Shown piece after piece: positions 14,026 to 23,440 of a DNA stretch of 29,953 nt. Origin of the DNA: Oleiagrimonas sp964608595 (lineage in GTDB: Bacteria; Pseudomonadota; Gammaproteobacteria; Xanthomonadales; Rhodanobacteraceae); the NCBI GenBank assembly GCA_964608595.1, contig CAZSOU010000025.1:1-29953 (forward strand), in the 5' to 3' direction. Numbering within the stretch: the first letter of the stretch is position 1; each line of letters opens with the position of its first letter. The notes under the pieces were generated by a model. The model was not told where the DNA came from. It saw nothing but the letters and a program-made list of their open reading frames with translations, and searched no databases. The translations under genes and the position numbers were made by a program.

Positions 14026-16284
14026 ATGATCCGAATCGTCGCAGGGTTTCTCGTCGCCGCGATTGCCACACAGGTATCTGCGCAAACGCCGACCGTTCCT
14101 CTTTTTCAGTTGTCTCCCGTACCGCACTCGTCGCTCACGGGTGTCAAAACGGCGGCCACGAACCGTTTTCCGGTCATCGTCAACGAAAACGCGGCATTGA
14201 GAGCCGTGGTCACCGGCGGCATGTGGGTCGACAACCCGCGCGGTGGCCGGATTTATGTGCGCTATGTCCGACGGCGCATGTTTCCCAACGGGGATTGGAC
14301 ATTCTTCGGGAGCGTCGACACGCGACTGGGGCCCCAATCGGTTGTGCTCACGTTTGGGGCGGGCGCGGTCTACGGCACCATTCCCGTTCCCAAGGGCGGC
14401 GCTTTCCATGTCACGACCAACAAGACGGGAACCTGGCTGGAGATCAGGTCCGGCAAAACGCGCATACAGCGGTTCCCCAGGCCGAAAATCAACGATGCCG
14501 TCCGGCCGAAACTGCCGCCCGGCATCCACCCCACTGCGCTGCCTCCCACATCCATCAATAACAACAGCCTGCCGACCAAACCGCCGGGCAAGGTGCTCGT
14601 CGATGTGCTGGTAGGTTACCAGCCGCAGGTGCAGGCCGAATACGGATCCCGACAAAAAGTCCTCACGCGCCTGCATTACCTTTTCAGCTACGCGAACCAG
14701 GCCTATGTCAACAGCAAGGTCAACATGCGCATAAGGCTCACCAAGGCCGTTGAAGTCGCTTACGACAAGACGCCTGAAGAGGTGAGCGAGGCAGACGCGC
14801 TGGATGCTCTTGCCAGTGGATCGGATCCTTCCCTGAAAAAACTGCATGCATTGCGCGACAAATACGGGGCGGATCTCGTCACGCTGTTCCGGGAAAGGTA
14901 CGAGGAGGCAACTGGCACGTGCGGGATAGCATACTTGGCGCCAACGGCATCCGACTTGGCAAACAGCGACAACTACAAGTACTACTCGGACGCCGCTTCG
15001 TTTTCCGTGGTAAGTGACGGAATAAACGACGCATCCTGGTACCGCTCCTGCGGAGATAACACTCTTGCGCATGAGCTGGGGCACAACATGAGCCTGGACC
15101 ACGACCAAGCAACACTGGATGGTGGCGGTATCGGCGCGGGCACCCCGAGTTACCCTTACGGTGTGGGCTACAAGCAGGATCACCCCGACGGGGGGTTCTA
15201 CACCATCATGGCGTATGGCAGTTATGGCGAGCAACCGATACAGGTGTTCTCCAACCCCTCCGTCACGATGTGCAAGAACCTGCCCTGCGGCGTGGCCGAC
15301 AAAGCCGACAATGCCCGCGTGCTGCGACAAACCAACTGGTGGATCGCGGGCTACAGGCTGACGACCCTCGGCCCTTTCAATGTCAACGGTGACACGACAT
15401 CCGACATCATATGGCGCAGCCGGGCGCAGGCACGGCTGGTAACCTGGCCCATGGTCGGCTCGAGCCGGGAAAATGCCACCAACCAGTCCATGGGCAAGGA
15501 GTGGGGCGTCCTGGGCGTGGGCGACTTCAATGCCGATGGCTACGCCGACATCCTGTGGGGCAACGCCAAACGCCAAATGAAGATCTGGCTGGGCGGCAAA
15601 GCGAAGTATGTCGAAAAATCCTTTCGCAGTTACAACAGTGACGACTGGCACCTGGGCGGGATAGGTGATGTCGACGGCGACGGCAACGACGATCTGGTGT
15701 GGTACAACCAGAAATCGGGCAAAGAAGTCACGTGGTTCATGAAAGGGCCCAAGGTGGACCATATTCACGAAATACGTGGCCTCAACAAGGCATACCGGGT
15801 GATGGCCGTGGGGGACTTCAACGGCGACGGTCGCGCGGATATCCTGTGGGGACGGCCCAGCCGCCGCATGGTTCTCTGGACAAGCTTGCTCCTCCCGTGG
15901 CTGAACAACGGGTTCAAAAGCCAGTATTTCCGCTACTACGCGAGTGGCTGGAAGCTCCGGGCTGTCGGCGACATCAACGGTGACGGCCGCGACGATCTCA
16001 TGTGGTACAAGCAGCATGCCGGACGCTTCGTGTACTGGCTGATGAATGGCGTAAAGGCCACGCCATCGCGTCAATTCCATACGCACACGGAATACGACAT
16101 CCTCGCTACCGGTGACTTCAATGGCGACCACCACGCGGACATCGTGTGGGGCAACAACGCGCACGGTCTCGTGATGTGGACAGCTCACGGCAGCGCCTTC
16201 AGCAGCCACACGATGGGGAAATACAGCCCTGGTGACTGGGAAGCCGTGAACTGGAAGGGTGTTATCGGCACGGGGGACGAATAA
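14026..16284 (+). CDS. Secreted metzincin-type metalloprotease with C-terminal FG-GAP/VCBS-like repeats
   Basis: A 752-residue exported protein. The signal peptide is about 1-19 (cleavage after VSA). The protease domain contains HELGHNMSLDHD (349-360), a zinc-binding HExxHxxxxxH motif, and a Met-turn TIMAYG with Met395, as in reprolysin-like M12 peptidases. The usual Gly at motif position 8 is Ser356. Paired cysteines 299/342 and 416/421 suggest disulfides. The C-terminus (about 450-745) has six repeats of the type GDFNGDGRADILWG, with Asp/Asn-rich loops that bind calcium in FG-GAP folds and form a likely beta-propeller for binding glycans or proteins. TAAGG immediately before the ATG, within AGGGGGGTAAGG, is the ribosome site. 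The substrate is unknown. The next gene, a paralogue, begins directly after the stop. Confidence 0.88.
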   Translation: MIRIVAGFLVAAIATQVSAQTPTVPLFQLSPVPHSSLTGVKTAATNRFPVIVNENAALRAVVTGGMWVDNPRGGRIYVRYVRRRMFPNGDWTFFGSVDTRLGPQSVVLTFGAGAVYGTIPVPKGGAFHVTTNKTGTWLEIRSGKTRIQRFPRPKINDAVRPKLPPGIHPTALPPTSINNNSLPTKPPGKVLVDVLVGYQPQVQAEYGSRQKVLTRLHYLFSYANQAYVNSKVNMRIRLTKAVEVAYDKTPEEVSEADALDALASGSDPSLKKLHALRDKYGADLVTLFRERYEEATGTCGIAYLAPTASDLANSDNYKYYSDAASFSVVSDGINDASWYRSCGDNTLAHELGHNMSLDHDQATLDGGGIGAGTPSYPYGVGYKQDHPDGGFYTIMAYGSYGEQPIQVFSNPSVTMCKNLPCGVADKADNARVLRQTNWWIAGYRLTTLGPFNVNGDTTSDIIWRSRAQARLVTWPMVGSSRENATNQSMGKEWGVLGVGDFNADGYADILWGNAKRQMKIWLGGKAKYVEKSFRSYNSDDWHLGGIGDVDGDGNDDLVWYNQKSGKEVTWFMKGPKVDHIHEIRGLNKAYRVMAVGDFNGDGRADILWGRPSRRMVLWTSLLLPWLNNGFKSQYFRYYASGWKLRAVGDINGDGRDDLMWYKQHAGRFVYWLMNGVKATPSRQFHTHTEYDILATGDFNGDHHADIVWGNNAHGLVMWTAHGSAFSSHTMGKYSPGDWEAVNWKGVIGTGDE

Positions 16285-18639
16285 GTGAATATTCCGGGAA
16301 AAAGCATCATCAGGCGCGTGCGACCGGGCATGGTCCTTGGACTGTTCTGCGCCATCGCCCTGGCCGCACCTTGTGCTGCAGCATCAGCTTCGTCCGCCAG
16401 CCACGCAGTCGATCTTCTGACCCTCCATGCACAGGAGGGCAAGCGAGTAACCGCACGGGTCCGCAGACATCCCGTCAAAGTGACCGTCAACGAGGACGCC
16501 GCCCTTGCCGCGACCTATCGAGGTGGTGGACTTTGGGTTGGCGCGGCCACTGGCAATCCGACATACATCCGCTACATTCGCCGTGTCATGTCGCCCAACG
16601 GCGACTGGAGCTTCATCGGCAAGGTCGACACGATTCACGGACCACTGCCCGCCGTCATCACTTTCAGCGAACATGCCACCTATGGCTACATTCCGCAGGC
16701 CGATGGCCACGCGTTGATGCTGGAAACCGATCGACAAGGTACGTGGCTGCAGACCGTTCATCAGGCAACTGCCTTGCCGGCTCCGCTGGGCAGCAGCTTG
16801 TCCGGGATTCGCCCCCCTGCCTCGGCTGCCGCGACACGCGCAACCATCGAGGCGGCTTCCTCTCCGTCCGTGCAACCGCCCAGCACGGCATCGCCGGGCG
16901 AGACCATGATCGACGTCCTGGTAGGGTATCGGGACAGCCTTGTCGACAAGCTCGGATCGAAGGCCAATGTCCTGGCACGCATCCATTATCTGGTCGCCTT
17001 CACCAATGCGGCGTTTGCCAACAGCCGCGTACCACTGGTTCTGCGTCTGGTGGGGACCAAGGAAGTGGCTTACGGCCAGGCCACAACGATATACGACACT
17101 TGGCTGAACCTGGCCTATAGCGACAACGCGTCACTCGAACCGTTCAGGCAAGCGCGTGATCGCTACGGAGCGGACATCGCGGTTCTCGTGACCCCTTTCC
17201 AGTACCTGATACCTGCCGATGATGAAGGTACCTACTACGTAAACGATGCCTGCACTGCGGCCTATGCCTTGGGCTCACACTTTCTACCATCCTCCGATGT
17301 ATTCCAGGCGGCCTTTAACTCGATGGCTGCGCGGGAATTTGCAGTTGTCGGTGACGGCGCCGATGGTGCAAATGGCTATTACTGCGAGGATCGCACTTTT
17401 TCCTACGCTGTCGGCGTGCTGTTGGGCCTCAGCGACGACGCTGACCCTGACAATCCCACAGACTCGATGCTCGAATACGCTCACGGCTATCGCAAGAACA
17501 CCAGCTTTGGCGGATTCGCCACCATCATGAGCGCTGCGGACAGTACCGACGAACGCATTCCGGTCTTTTCAACTCCCCTTGTCAGACTTTGCCAGGGTCA
17601 GCCTTGCGGAGTGGCAAACCAGGCAGACAATGCACGCGCGTTGAAGCAATACGGTTACTGGGTCGCGGGGTTCCGCTATACCCGAACGGCACCATACGGC
17701 GTAAATCAGGACAATACGTCGGATGTGCTCTGGTTCAGCGCCAGTCAAAATCGGCTGGTGACCTGGCCCATCGTCGGTGCGTCTCGCGAAAGCGCCGCAA
17801 GCTACACCGCACCGGCCGGGATGAGCCCGTTGGCAACAGGAGACTTCAACGACGACGGCTACGAAGACATCGTGTGGGGAAGCGCCGGCCGCAAGTTGGC
17901 TATCTGGCTCGGAACCCAAGACGGATATGCCCACAAGGCATTTCGTTCCTACAACGCAGGTGGCTGGCTTCTGGTCGGGACCGGCGACATGAACGGCGAC
18001 GGCAATAGCGACCTGGTCTGGTACAACCAGTCGCAAGCAAAGCTTGCCTTCTGGTTCATGAGCGGCGCAAACCTGGTGGGAACCAAAACGATCCGCAACG
18101 GGAACAGCCACTACAAGGTGATGGCGATCGGAGACTTCAACGGTGACGGGCTTCAGGACATTCTCTGGGGTAGTGACAAGCGCCGCCTGGTCATTTGGGA
18201 GAATGCAATCAATTGGCAGGTCTGGGACCCGACTACCGGTACTTACCATGACCAGTTGGGCTTCACTGCGCACTATGTCCGTTACTATGCCGCGGGAGGC
18301 TGGAAGCTCAAGGCCGTGGGCGACATCGATGACGATGGCACGGACGATTTGCTGTGGTACAACAAGAACAAAGGCCAGTTTGTCTATTGGCTGATGGATG
18401 AGGACGCGATGAAGGCAACGCGTGCATTCGGTACCAACAGAGATTACGACATCATCGCAACCGGCGACTTCAATGGCGACCACCATGTAGACATTCTCTG
18501 GGGCAACAGCAGCCACCATTTGGTTACCTGGCTCGGCAAGGGCACGGGCTTTGCCAGTTACTCGAGCAGAAACTACAGCTCCGGTGACTGGCACGGCATC
18601 AACTGGCGCGGTGTGACCGGAGCAGACACTGCACCTTGA
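16285..18639 (+). CDS. Secreted paralogue of the upstream metalloprotease lacking the zinc site (pseudoprotease)
   Basis: A 784-residue exported protein colinear with its neighbour: same N-terminal region (VNEDAALAA; MSPNGDWSFIGKVDT), same core start IDVLVGY, same cysteine-bearing segment LCQGQPCGVANQADNAR and six matching FG-GAP-like repeats. At the active site the residues aligned with HELGHNMSLDHD read YAVGVLLGLSDD (374-385), so all three zinc histidines and the catalytic glutamate are gone, while Met415 of the Met-turn remains. The frame is open throughout, which argues for a selected non-catalytic role such as binding, inhibition or partner to the active copy, rather than decay. The start is GTG at 16285, directly abutting the previous stop, with GGGGGA 8 bases before; it gives a basic signal-peptide n-region followed by VLGLFCAIALAAPCAAASA. 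Confidence 0.85.
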   Translation: MNIPGKSIIRRVRPGMVLGLFCAIALAAPCAAASASSASHAVDLLTLHAQEGKRVTARVRRHPVKVTVNEDAALAATYRGGGLWVGAATGNPTYIRYIRRVMSPNGDWSFIGKVDTIHGPLPAVITFSEHATYGYIPQADGHALMLETDRQGTWLQTVHQATALPAPLGSSLSGIRPPASAAATRATIEAASSPSVQPPSTASPGETMIDVLVGYRDSLVDKLGSKANVLARIHYLVAFTNAAFANSRVPLVLRLVGTKEVAYGQATTIYDTWLNLAYSDNASLEPFRQARDRYGADIAVLVTPFQYLIPADDEGTYYVNDACTAAYALGSHFLPSSDVFQAAFNSMAAREFAVVGDGADGANGYYCEDRTFSYAVGVLLGLSDDADPDNPTDSMLEYAHGYRKNTSFGGFATIMSAADSTDERIPVFSTPLVRLCQGQPCGVANQADNARALKQYGYWVAGFRYTRTAPYGVNQDNTSDVLWFSASQNRLVTWPIVGASRESAASYTAPAGMSPLATGDFNDDGYEDIVWGSAGRKLAIWLGTQDGYAHKAFRSYNAGGWLLVGTGDMNGDGNSDLVWYNQSQAKLAFWFMSGANLVGTKTIRNGNSHYKVMAIGDFNGDGLQDILWGSDKRRLVIWENAINWQVWDPTTGTYHDQLGFTAHYVRYYAAGGWKLKAVGDIDDDGTDDLLWYNKNKGQFVYWLMDEDAMKATRAFGTNRDYDIIATGDFNGDHHVDILWGNSSHHLVTWLGKGTGFASYSSRNYSSGDWHGINWRGVTGADTAP

Positions 18640-18825
18640 CTCAAGGTGGCGTCGGATACTTTTCCCGTTACGCGGATGCACGTGGGCACCGGCCATGCGG
18701 TAGCCGATTATCCGGGTACAGGGTTGTAGACGACGACTAGCGCCTCATGGGTGAAGTTTTGTAGCGCTTTCTACCCGGTTTGTCTGTTCAGAGCCCTGTG
18801 ATTCACCGACCCGCTTGCTCGTCGC

Positions 18826-21222
18826 CTACCTCACGCTCCGGTAACGTTTCCAACGACCTCGCCGTGTCATGAGCCTGATTGCAACGCAGGCGGAAAGAAT
18901 GACCAGTGCGAGAAGGGACAGCCACATGCCCAACCGGCGACCGGGTACCGCATAAGCGAAGACAACCTTGTGTTTTCCCGGAGGTATCAGCAGGCCTGTC
19001 AGCCCGTAGTCGACGCGGAACAGCGCGCCTGGTTCGCCATCGATACGGGCCGACCAGCCGCTGTTGAATGGCATGGAAACTAGCAGGATGCGTGCCTGTG
19101 GCGCGTACACGTCGGCCTTCAGCAACGTGTCGCGGACCTTGTGCAGCGTTACGCTGGCTTTGGTATCGGTGGTCGGGGGCGAAGATGTCGCGTCGAGTTG
19201 CTTGAGTCGCGCGCGGACTTTCGCCGGGTTTTCCACGATGATCTTGTCGAGCAGCAGTGCGTCGCGTTCGGATACGGAAAGCGCGTCGGCTTTGGCGCTT
19301 CCTGCAACCTTGTCGTAAAGGTGCGCGACGCCGTGCGCGTTGTCGTTGCGGTAGATATTGATCTTGCCGGCATGGCCGAGGTAAGTCATGCCGGGGGTCT
19401 GGTCCGGTTTGTGGCTGCGCGACAGTACGTATTTCACACCCAGAAGGTCGAGCACGTCGGGCCGGCCGGTCATGCGTCCGATGTAGTTGGTACGCGGGTG
19501 CGGGCGTGGCAGGTCCATCTTGTCGATGAAGCGGGTGATGGATGCGCCGTGGAAAAAGTAGGATTTGGTGCCGCTGTAATCCTGCACCATGGCATCGTTG
19601 AGGTAGACCGAGCGGTAGGTTTTGGCAATGCGGTAAAACTCGCCGCTGCGGTCATGGCCGCGCACTTTGGCCAGTGCGGCGGCGGTGCCGTCGTGATAAG
19701 TGCCAACCCGGCTGGTTCCGTCGCTTGCCACGCTGCGTCGTTGCATCATCGGGGGCAAGGCAAACAACAGCAATTCGCAAGCCAGGACCAACACGATGGC
19801 TGTTGCTGAAACGCGTGGGGTACCGTCGCGCGACGGCCAAAGCAGGGCGCCGTAAATCAGCGTGAAGGCGATCACCAGGGCGAGATGCGGGAAGTTGACG
19901 AAAGCCGCGCGTCGCATTCCGAGATACAGCAATAACAGCAACAGGACGCCTGCGGCCAACAGCAGACCGTTGCGCCAGGTGCCGCTGCGATAAATGCGTC
20001 GCAGGCCGGTAACGCCAAGGATGATCAGGCCCACGGAGACCCACAGTGTGGACAGGCGAAAGCCGCGGTGGCCGAATCCATATACCGCGTAACGCATGAA
20101 CGGCCATGCGAGATAGGCGACCAGCAGAATCAATCCGATGATGCACATCCACTTTTCGCGACGACTGGCTTTGGGCCCCAGCAGTTGCGGGATGCATACC
20201 AGCATCAAGATGCCGACGTAAAATCCTGGCGCTTCGAACCAGTTGGACCAGCCTTGGTAATCGCTGCCCGTGCCGAACATGCCTTTGCCGAACAGGCTCA
20301 GCAACTCCACGGAAAGCAGGCGGAAATCGACCGGCTGGAACGCGGAGCCCAGAACGGATTGCATCACGGAGTGGTCACCGCTGACGCGCGGGCTGGACAA
20401 CAAGTAGATCAGATTGGGCGCAATGACGATGGCGGTCAACATGGCCCCCAGGCCCGCCCACCATATGTAGCGAAGCAGTGATGGCAAGTACGCAGCGGCA
20501 TCGTTTTCGCGCGAGACCAGCCATGGTCGTGCAATCACGTAGAGCAGGCTGAGCAGACTGAACGTGTAAGTGTCGAAAACGGCGCCGGAGCCGACCACGA
20601 GTCCCGCCAGCACGGCATAACGCGCCTTGCGTCCGCGGAAGTAGCATTCGAAGAAAAAAAGATACGCCGCCAACTGCGGGATGACGTAGCCCTGCGTATC
20701 CCATTGTCCGTTGACCATGGCGTAACCGCAAAAGGCGTACGCGAGTGCGCCGGCCGCTGAAATACCCGCCTCCACGCCAATTTTGCGCAAATAGCCGAAC
20801 ATGAAGCCGCCGGCCAACAGTACGCGCAGGAAAAAGGTCGGCAGGCGCAGCCCCAGTTGCCAGGACTCAGGAAACAACGCATTGAGCCAGACAAACGCGT
20901 TCGACAACCAGCCGATGTAACTGCCCAGCCCCGCATTGAACGACCAGGTCATGGTGTGCAGCTCGTGCAGTTGTCGGGCGTGCGCGACCTGAAACGCGTA
21001 ATAGTAGGAAAAGCTGTCGATCCCGATGTCGACAAATGCAAAGGCACGATGCTTGATGAGGTAATAAAGCGACAGCACCAGCACGATGGCCAGTGCCGGG
21101 ATCAAGTACCACAAAAAACCGCGTTTGCTTTCATCAAGTGCAAGCCATTGCTTGATCCGCACGGGTAGTTGCCGGTGCGCAGGTGCTGCTTGTTGCGCGG
21201 CGTCGCGGTGAGGGCGCTTCAT
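18826..21222 (-). CDS. YfhO-family multi-pass membrane protein, candidate GT-C glycosyltransferase
   Basis: A 798-residue inner-membrane protein. The N-terminal two thirds hold about a dozen hydrophobic helices (the first at about 37-55), with DIGIDSFSYYYAF (65-77) in the first external loop. A soluble, probably periplasmic domain follows, and one last helix ends with a basic tail. YfhO proteins have a GT-C fold; in Gram-positive bacteria YfhO takes sugars from undecaprenyl phosphate to decorate lipoteichoic acid. That is a striking match for a locus that also holds teichoic-acid-type genes. The start at 21222 overlaps the wecE stop by 4 bases (ATGA). It is last in the minus-strand operon and is the best candidate for the enzyme that transfers the modified aminosugar in the periplasm. 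Confidence 0.87.
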   Translation of the reverse strand: MKRPHRDAAQQAAPAHRQLPVRIKQWLALDESKRGFLWYLIPALAIVLVLSLYYLIKHRAFAFVDIGIDSFSYYYAFQVAHARQLHELHTMTWSFNAGLGSYIGWLSNAFVWLNALFPESWQLGLRLPTFFLRVLLAGGFMFGYLRKIGVEAGISAAGALAYAFCGYAMVNGQWDTQGYVIPQLAAYLFFFECYFRGRKARYAVLAGLVVGSGAVFDTYTFSLLSLLYVIARPWLVSRENDAAAYLPSLLRYIWWAGLGAMLTAIVIAPNLIYLLSSPRVSGDHSVMQSVLGSAFQPVDFRLLSVELLSLFGKGMFGTGSDYQGWSNWFEAPGFYVGILMLVCIPQLLGPKASRREKWMCIIGLILLVAYLAWPFMRYAVYGFGHRGFRLSTLWVSVGLIILGVTGLRRIYRSGTWRNGLLLAAGVLLLLLLYLGMRRAAFVNFPHLALVIAFTLIYGALLWPSRDGTPRVSATAIVLVLACELLLFALPPMMQRRSVASDGTSRVGTYHDGTAAALAKVRGHDRSGEFYRIAKTYRSVYLNDAMVQDYSGTKSYFFHGASITRFIDKMDLPRPHPRTNYIGRMTGRPDVLDLLGVKYVLSRSHKPDQTPGMTYLGHAGKINIYRNDNAHGVAHLYDKVAGSAKADALSVSERDALLLDKIIVENPAKVRARLKQLDATSSPPTTDTKASVTLHKVRDTLLKADVYAPQARILLVSMPFNSGWSARIDGEPGALFRVDYGLTGLLIPPGKHKVVFAYAVPGRRLGMWLSLLALVILSACVAIRLMTRRGRWKRYRSVR

Positions 21223-22361
21223 GATGCCTGCAACGAATTCAGGGCTGCGTCGACGACCTCGAGCACGTGCGGCATGTGTTCTTCCAGGCCGACCCACAAC
21301 GGCATTCGTACCAGCCGTTTGCTGACATCGTCGGTGACATTCATGGTGCCGACGCTGCGGCAGCATTGTTTTCCTGCGGGTGACGAATGCAGCGGGATGT
21401 AATGAAACACGGCGTGAATTCCCGCGTTGCGCAGCGTCGCGATGAATTGCGTGCGTGCTTCGAGACTGGGCATCAACAGGTAATACATGTGCGCGTTGTG
21501 CTTGCACTCGTCCGGGATGAACGGGCGTCGAATCGTGCCGGTTTGTTCATGGCCTTCGGCCCATGAATGATACTGCTCCCAAAGGGCAAGGCGCCGACGC
21601 GTGATGCTTTGCGCCTCCTCGAGTTGCGCGGCGAGAAAGGCCGCGGTGATTTCGCCGGGCAGATAAGACGATCCCACATCCACCCAGGTGTACTTGTCTA
21701 CCTGGCCGCGAAAGAACTTGCTGCGATTGGTGCCTTTTTCACGCAGGATTTCCGCGCGCTCGGCGTACCGCGTGTCGTTGATCAGCAGTGCGCCGCCTTC
21801 GCCGGAAATCACGTTCTTGGTTTCGTGGAAACTGAGGGTGCCGAGTTCACCGATACTACCCAGCGGGCGGCCTTTGTACGTGGATAAAATGCCCTGGGCG
21901 GCATCTTCCACCACCGCCAGATCATGTTGTCGGGCGATGGCCATGATGCGGTCCATTTCGCAGCCTACGCCGGCGTAATGCACGACACAGATGGCTTTCG
22001 TGCGTGGCGTGATCGCCGCCTCGATCAGGTTCTCGTCGATGTTCAGCGTGTCCGACCGGATGTCCACGAACACCGGCACCGCGCCACGCAGCACGAACGC
22101 GTTGGCGGTGGAAACGAAAGTGAACGAGGGCATGATCACCTCGTCACCCGGTGCGAGGTCCAGCAACAGCGCCGCCATCTCCAGTGCGGCGGTGCACGAA
22201 TGGGTCAGCAGTGCCTTGCTGCAGCCAGTGTGCTCTTCGAGCCAGGCATGGCAGCGTTTGGTGAAGTCGCCATCGCCCGAAAGATGTCCCTTCGCGTGAG
22301 CTTCGCGGATGAGTTCCAACTCATTGCCGGTCATGAAGGGTTTGTTGAAGGGTATCGACAT
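21219..22361 (-). CDS. wecE: dTDP-4-amino-4,6-dideoxygalactose transaminase (WecE/RffA)
   Basis: A 380-residue cytosolic PLP aminotransferase of the DegT/DnrJ/EryC1 family. It should convert dTDP-4-keto-6-deoxyglucose to dTDP-4-amino-4,6-dideoxygalactose (dTDP-Fuc4N) with glutamate as amino donor. The match to E. coli WecE is strong along the whole length: GDEVIMPSFTFVSTANAFVL, VEDAAQG, SFHETKN with PLP Lys182, GEGGALL, REKGTNRS, FRGQVDKYTW and VFHYIPLH. The start at 22361 aligns with the WecE N-terminus; upstream in-frame codons would run into the preceding gene. The enzymes that make its substrate (RmlA, RmlB) are not in the window. It lies 8 bases after the second SMR-like gene and overlaps the YfhO-like gene by 4. 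Confidence 0.95.
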   Translation of the reverse strand: MSIPFNKPFMTGNELELIREAHAKGHLSGDGDFTKRCHAWLEEHTGCSKALLTHSCTAALEMAALLLDLAPGDEVIMPSFTFVSTANAFVLRGAVPVFVDIRSDTLNIDENLIEAAITPRTKAICVVHYAGVGCEMDRIMAIARQHDLAVVEDAAQGILSTYKGRPLGSIGELGTLSFHETKNVISGEGGALLINDTRYAERAEILREKGTNRSKFFRGQVDKYTWVDVGSSYLPGEITAAFLAAQLEEAQSITRRRLALWEQYHSWAEGHEQTGTIRRPFIPDECKHNAHMYYLLMPSLEARTQFIATLRNAGIHAVFHYIPLHSSPAGKQCCRSVGTMNVTDDVSKRLVRMPLWVGLEEHMPHVLEVVDAALNSLQAS

Positions 22362-22369
22362 CGGCGAAA

Positions 22370-22681
22370 TCACTGAAAGTTGTAGAGGACCACACCCGCG
22401 GCGATCAGGCAAAGTGCGACCAGTTGGTTGCGGTGGAGTGTTTCACGAAATGCCCGGACGGCGGCCAGCGGGGCAATGACGTAAGTGAGAGCCGTGCCCA
22501 CGTAGACGCGTCCGATGCCAAGTTGGCGAACCGCGAAATACGTACACGGTACCGCAAGGCAGAACATCACGATGGCGCTCATGACATACCGCCTGTGGCG
22601 GCTGCGAAAATACTGCTTGAACGAAAGTTGTGCACAGACCGTGACGGCAATGGTCGCGCACAGAAACAGGTAACCGCTCAT
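22370..22681 (-). CDS. Small SMR/EmrE-like membrane protein (ArnE/ArnF-like subunit 2)
   Basis: A 103-residue protein with four hydrophobic helices and short loops: MSGYLFLCATIAVTVCAQLS, then YVMSAIVMFCLAVPCTYFAV, VGTALTYVIAPLAAV and LVALCLIAAGVVLYNF. The size and layout fit the small multidrug-resistance superfamily, which includes ArnE/ArnF, the pair that flips undecaprenyl-phosphate-aminoarabinose. Its ATG overlaps the stop of its upstream partner by 4 bases, and such paired SMR genes often form heterodimers. With an ArnC-like transferase and a GT-C candidate in the same operon, flipping a lipid-linked sugar is the best inference. Confidence 0.85.
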   Translation of the reverse strand: MSGYLFLCATIAVTVCAQLSFKQYFRSRHRRYVMSAIVMFCLAVPCTYFAVRQLGIGRVYVGTALTYVIAPLAAVRAFRETLHRNQLVALCLIAAGVVLYNFQ

Positions 22682-23070
22682 GAGCGTTCCTTCGCGGAGC
22701 CGGTCGTCCCGCCGCCTATCAGCATGATGACGCCAAGCGTCACCAGCATTGCGCCTGCGATTTGCGGCGCGGACACCGCCTCGCCCCATGCCCAGGAGCT
22801 CACGACCAGACAGGGGAAGAACAAGGCACTGGCCGGGTAGGCAATACTCACCGGATAGCGCTTGTGCATGGCGCCCCAGACAGCAAAGCGGGCGCCGGCC
22901 AATCCGAGTACCACCAGCAATACGGCGGCGACGAGTCCTGTCTGCGTGTGCAGGTGGATGGACGCAAACTTGATCAGGTTGGCGTTGATGAGCTGCAGGG
23001 CGATGTTTGCCATGACCAGGCCAAGCAGCAGCCATGTCGAAGCAGGGGTTTTCCGATGGGGCTCGTGCAT
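22678..23070 (-). CDS. Small SMR/EmrE-like membrane protein (ArnE/ArnF-like subunit 1)
   Basis: A 130-residue protein with four hydrophobic helices (starting at about residues 14, 45, 73 and 99) and a short polar head and tail. Motifs such as YPASALFFPCLVVSSWAWGE and GAMLVTLGVIMLIGGG resemble the EamA/SMR fold used by ArnE/ArnF flippases. The ATG at 23070 is preferred to a TTG 9 bases earlier. It follows the acyl carrier protein gene by 20 bases and overlaps its partner by 4 bases. The pair probably makes an asymmetric dimer that moves a sugar carried on undecaprenyl phosphate to the periplasmic side. Confidence 0.85.
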   Translation of the reverse strand: MHEPHRKTPASTWLLLGLVMANIALQLINANLIKFASIHLHTQTGLVAAVLLVVLGLAGARFAVWGAMHKRYPVSIAYPASALFFPCLVVSSWAWGEAVSAPQIAGAMLVTLGVIMLIGGGTTGSAKERS

Positions 23071-23090
23071 GCCGGGCAAGGTTGTCGGGC

Positions 23091-23336
23091 TCAGTCTTGC
23101 TGCAGTTCGCAGGCTTTGGCGTAGAACTTGTCGACGGTATCGGCTTCGGACGGATCGAGCTCGCCGAAGTCGATGCCGGTGCTGGATTCCACCTGAAGCA
23201 CCAGGTCCATCGCGTCCAGAGAGTCGAGCCCCGCATTGGCGAAGCTTTCGTCGTTGCCGATATCGACGGTCTCGATACCCTTCACCTGTTTGATGCCGTT
23301 GATGACGGCGTTGCGGAATTCATCTTTGCTGATCAT
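23091..23336 (-). CDS. Dedicated acyl carrier protein
   Basis: An 81-residue acidic protein with the phosphopantetheine site Ser39 in AGLDSLDAMDLVLQ. Length and acidity are typical of stand-alone ACPs. AGGAA about 5 bases before the ATG is a good ribosome site and fixes the start; there is a 104-base gap after the KASIII gene. Its place between KASIII and membrane genes, far from any fatty-acid operon, suggests a dedicated carrier for the acyl group put on the aminosugar rather than housekeeping AcpP. Confidence 0.93.
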   Translation of the reverse strand: MISKDEFRNAVINGIKQVKGIETVDIGNDESFANAGLDSLDAMDLVLQVESSTGIDFGELDPSEADTVDKFYAKACELQQD

Positions 23337-23440
23337 GTAGGTTCCTCGAGAAACTTGGAAGGGGAGTCGCGCTTGGGCGTCGACAGGGCGGGCCTTTCCG
23401 CGACGACATTTCGCCGGGTCGAGGCCCACCCTACCCGAAT

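Noticed and set aside
13993..16209. Long open frame (738 codons) on the minus strand opposite the metalloprotease gene
   Set aside because: The plus strand carries signal peptide, zinc motif and six repeats; the antisense periodicity only reflects those repeats.
15376..18630. Repeated DNA pattern with regular spacing, considered as a CRISPR-like or tandem repeat array
   Set aside because: The repeats are protein-level FG-GAP units with variable DNA and no constant direct repeat.
18640..18825. Search for a bidirectional terminator between the convergent operons
   Set aside because: Only a 4-base stem (GTAG/CTAC near 18761-18774) was found; too weak to call.
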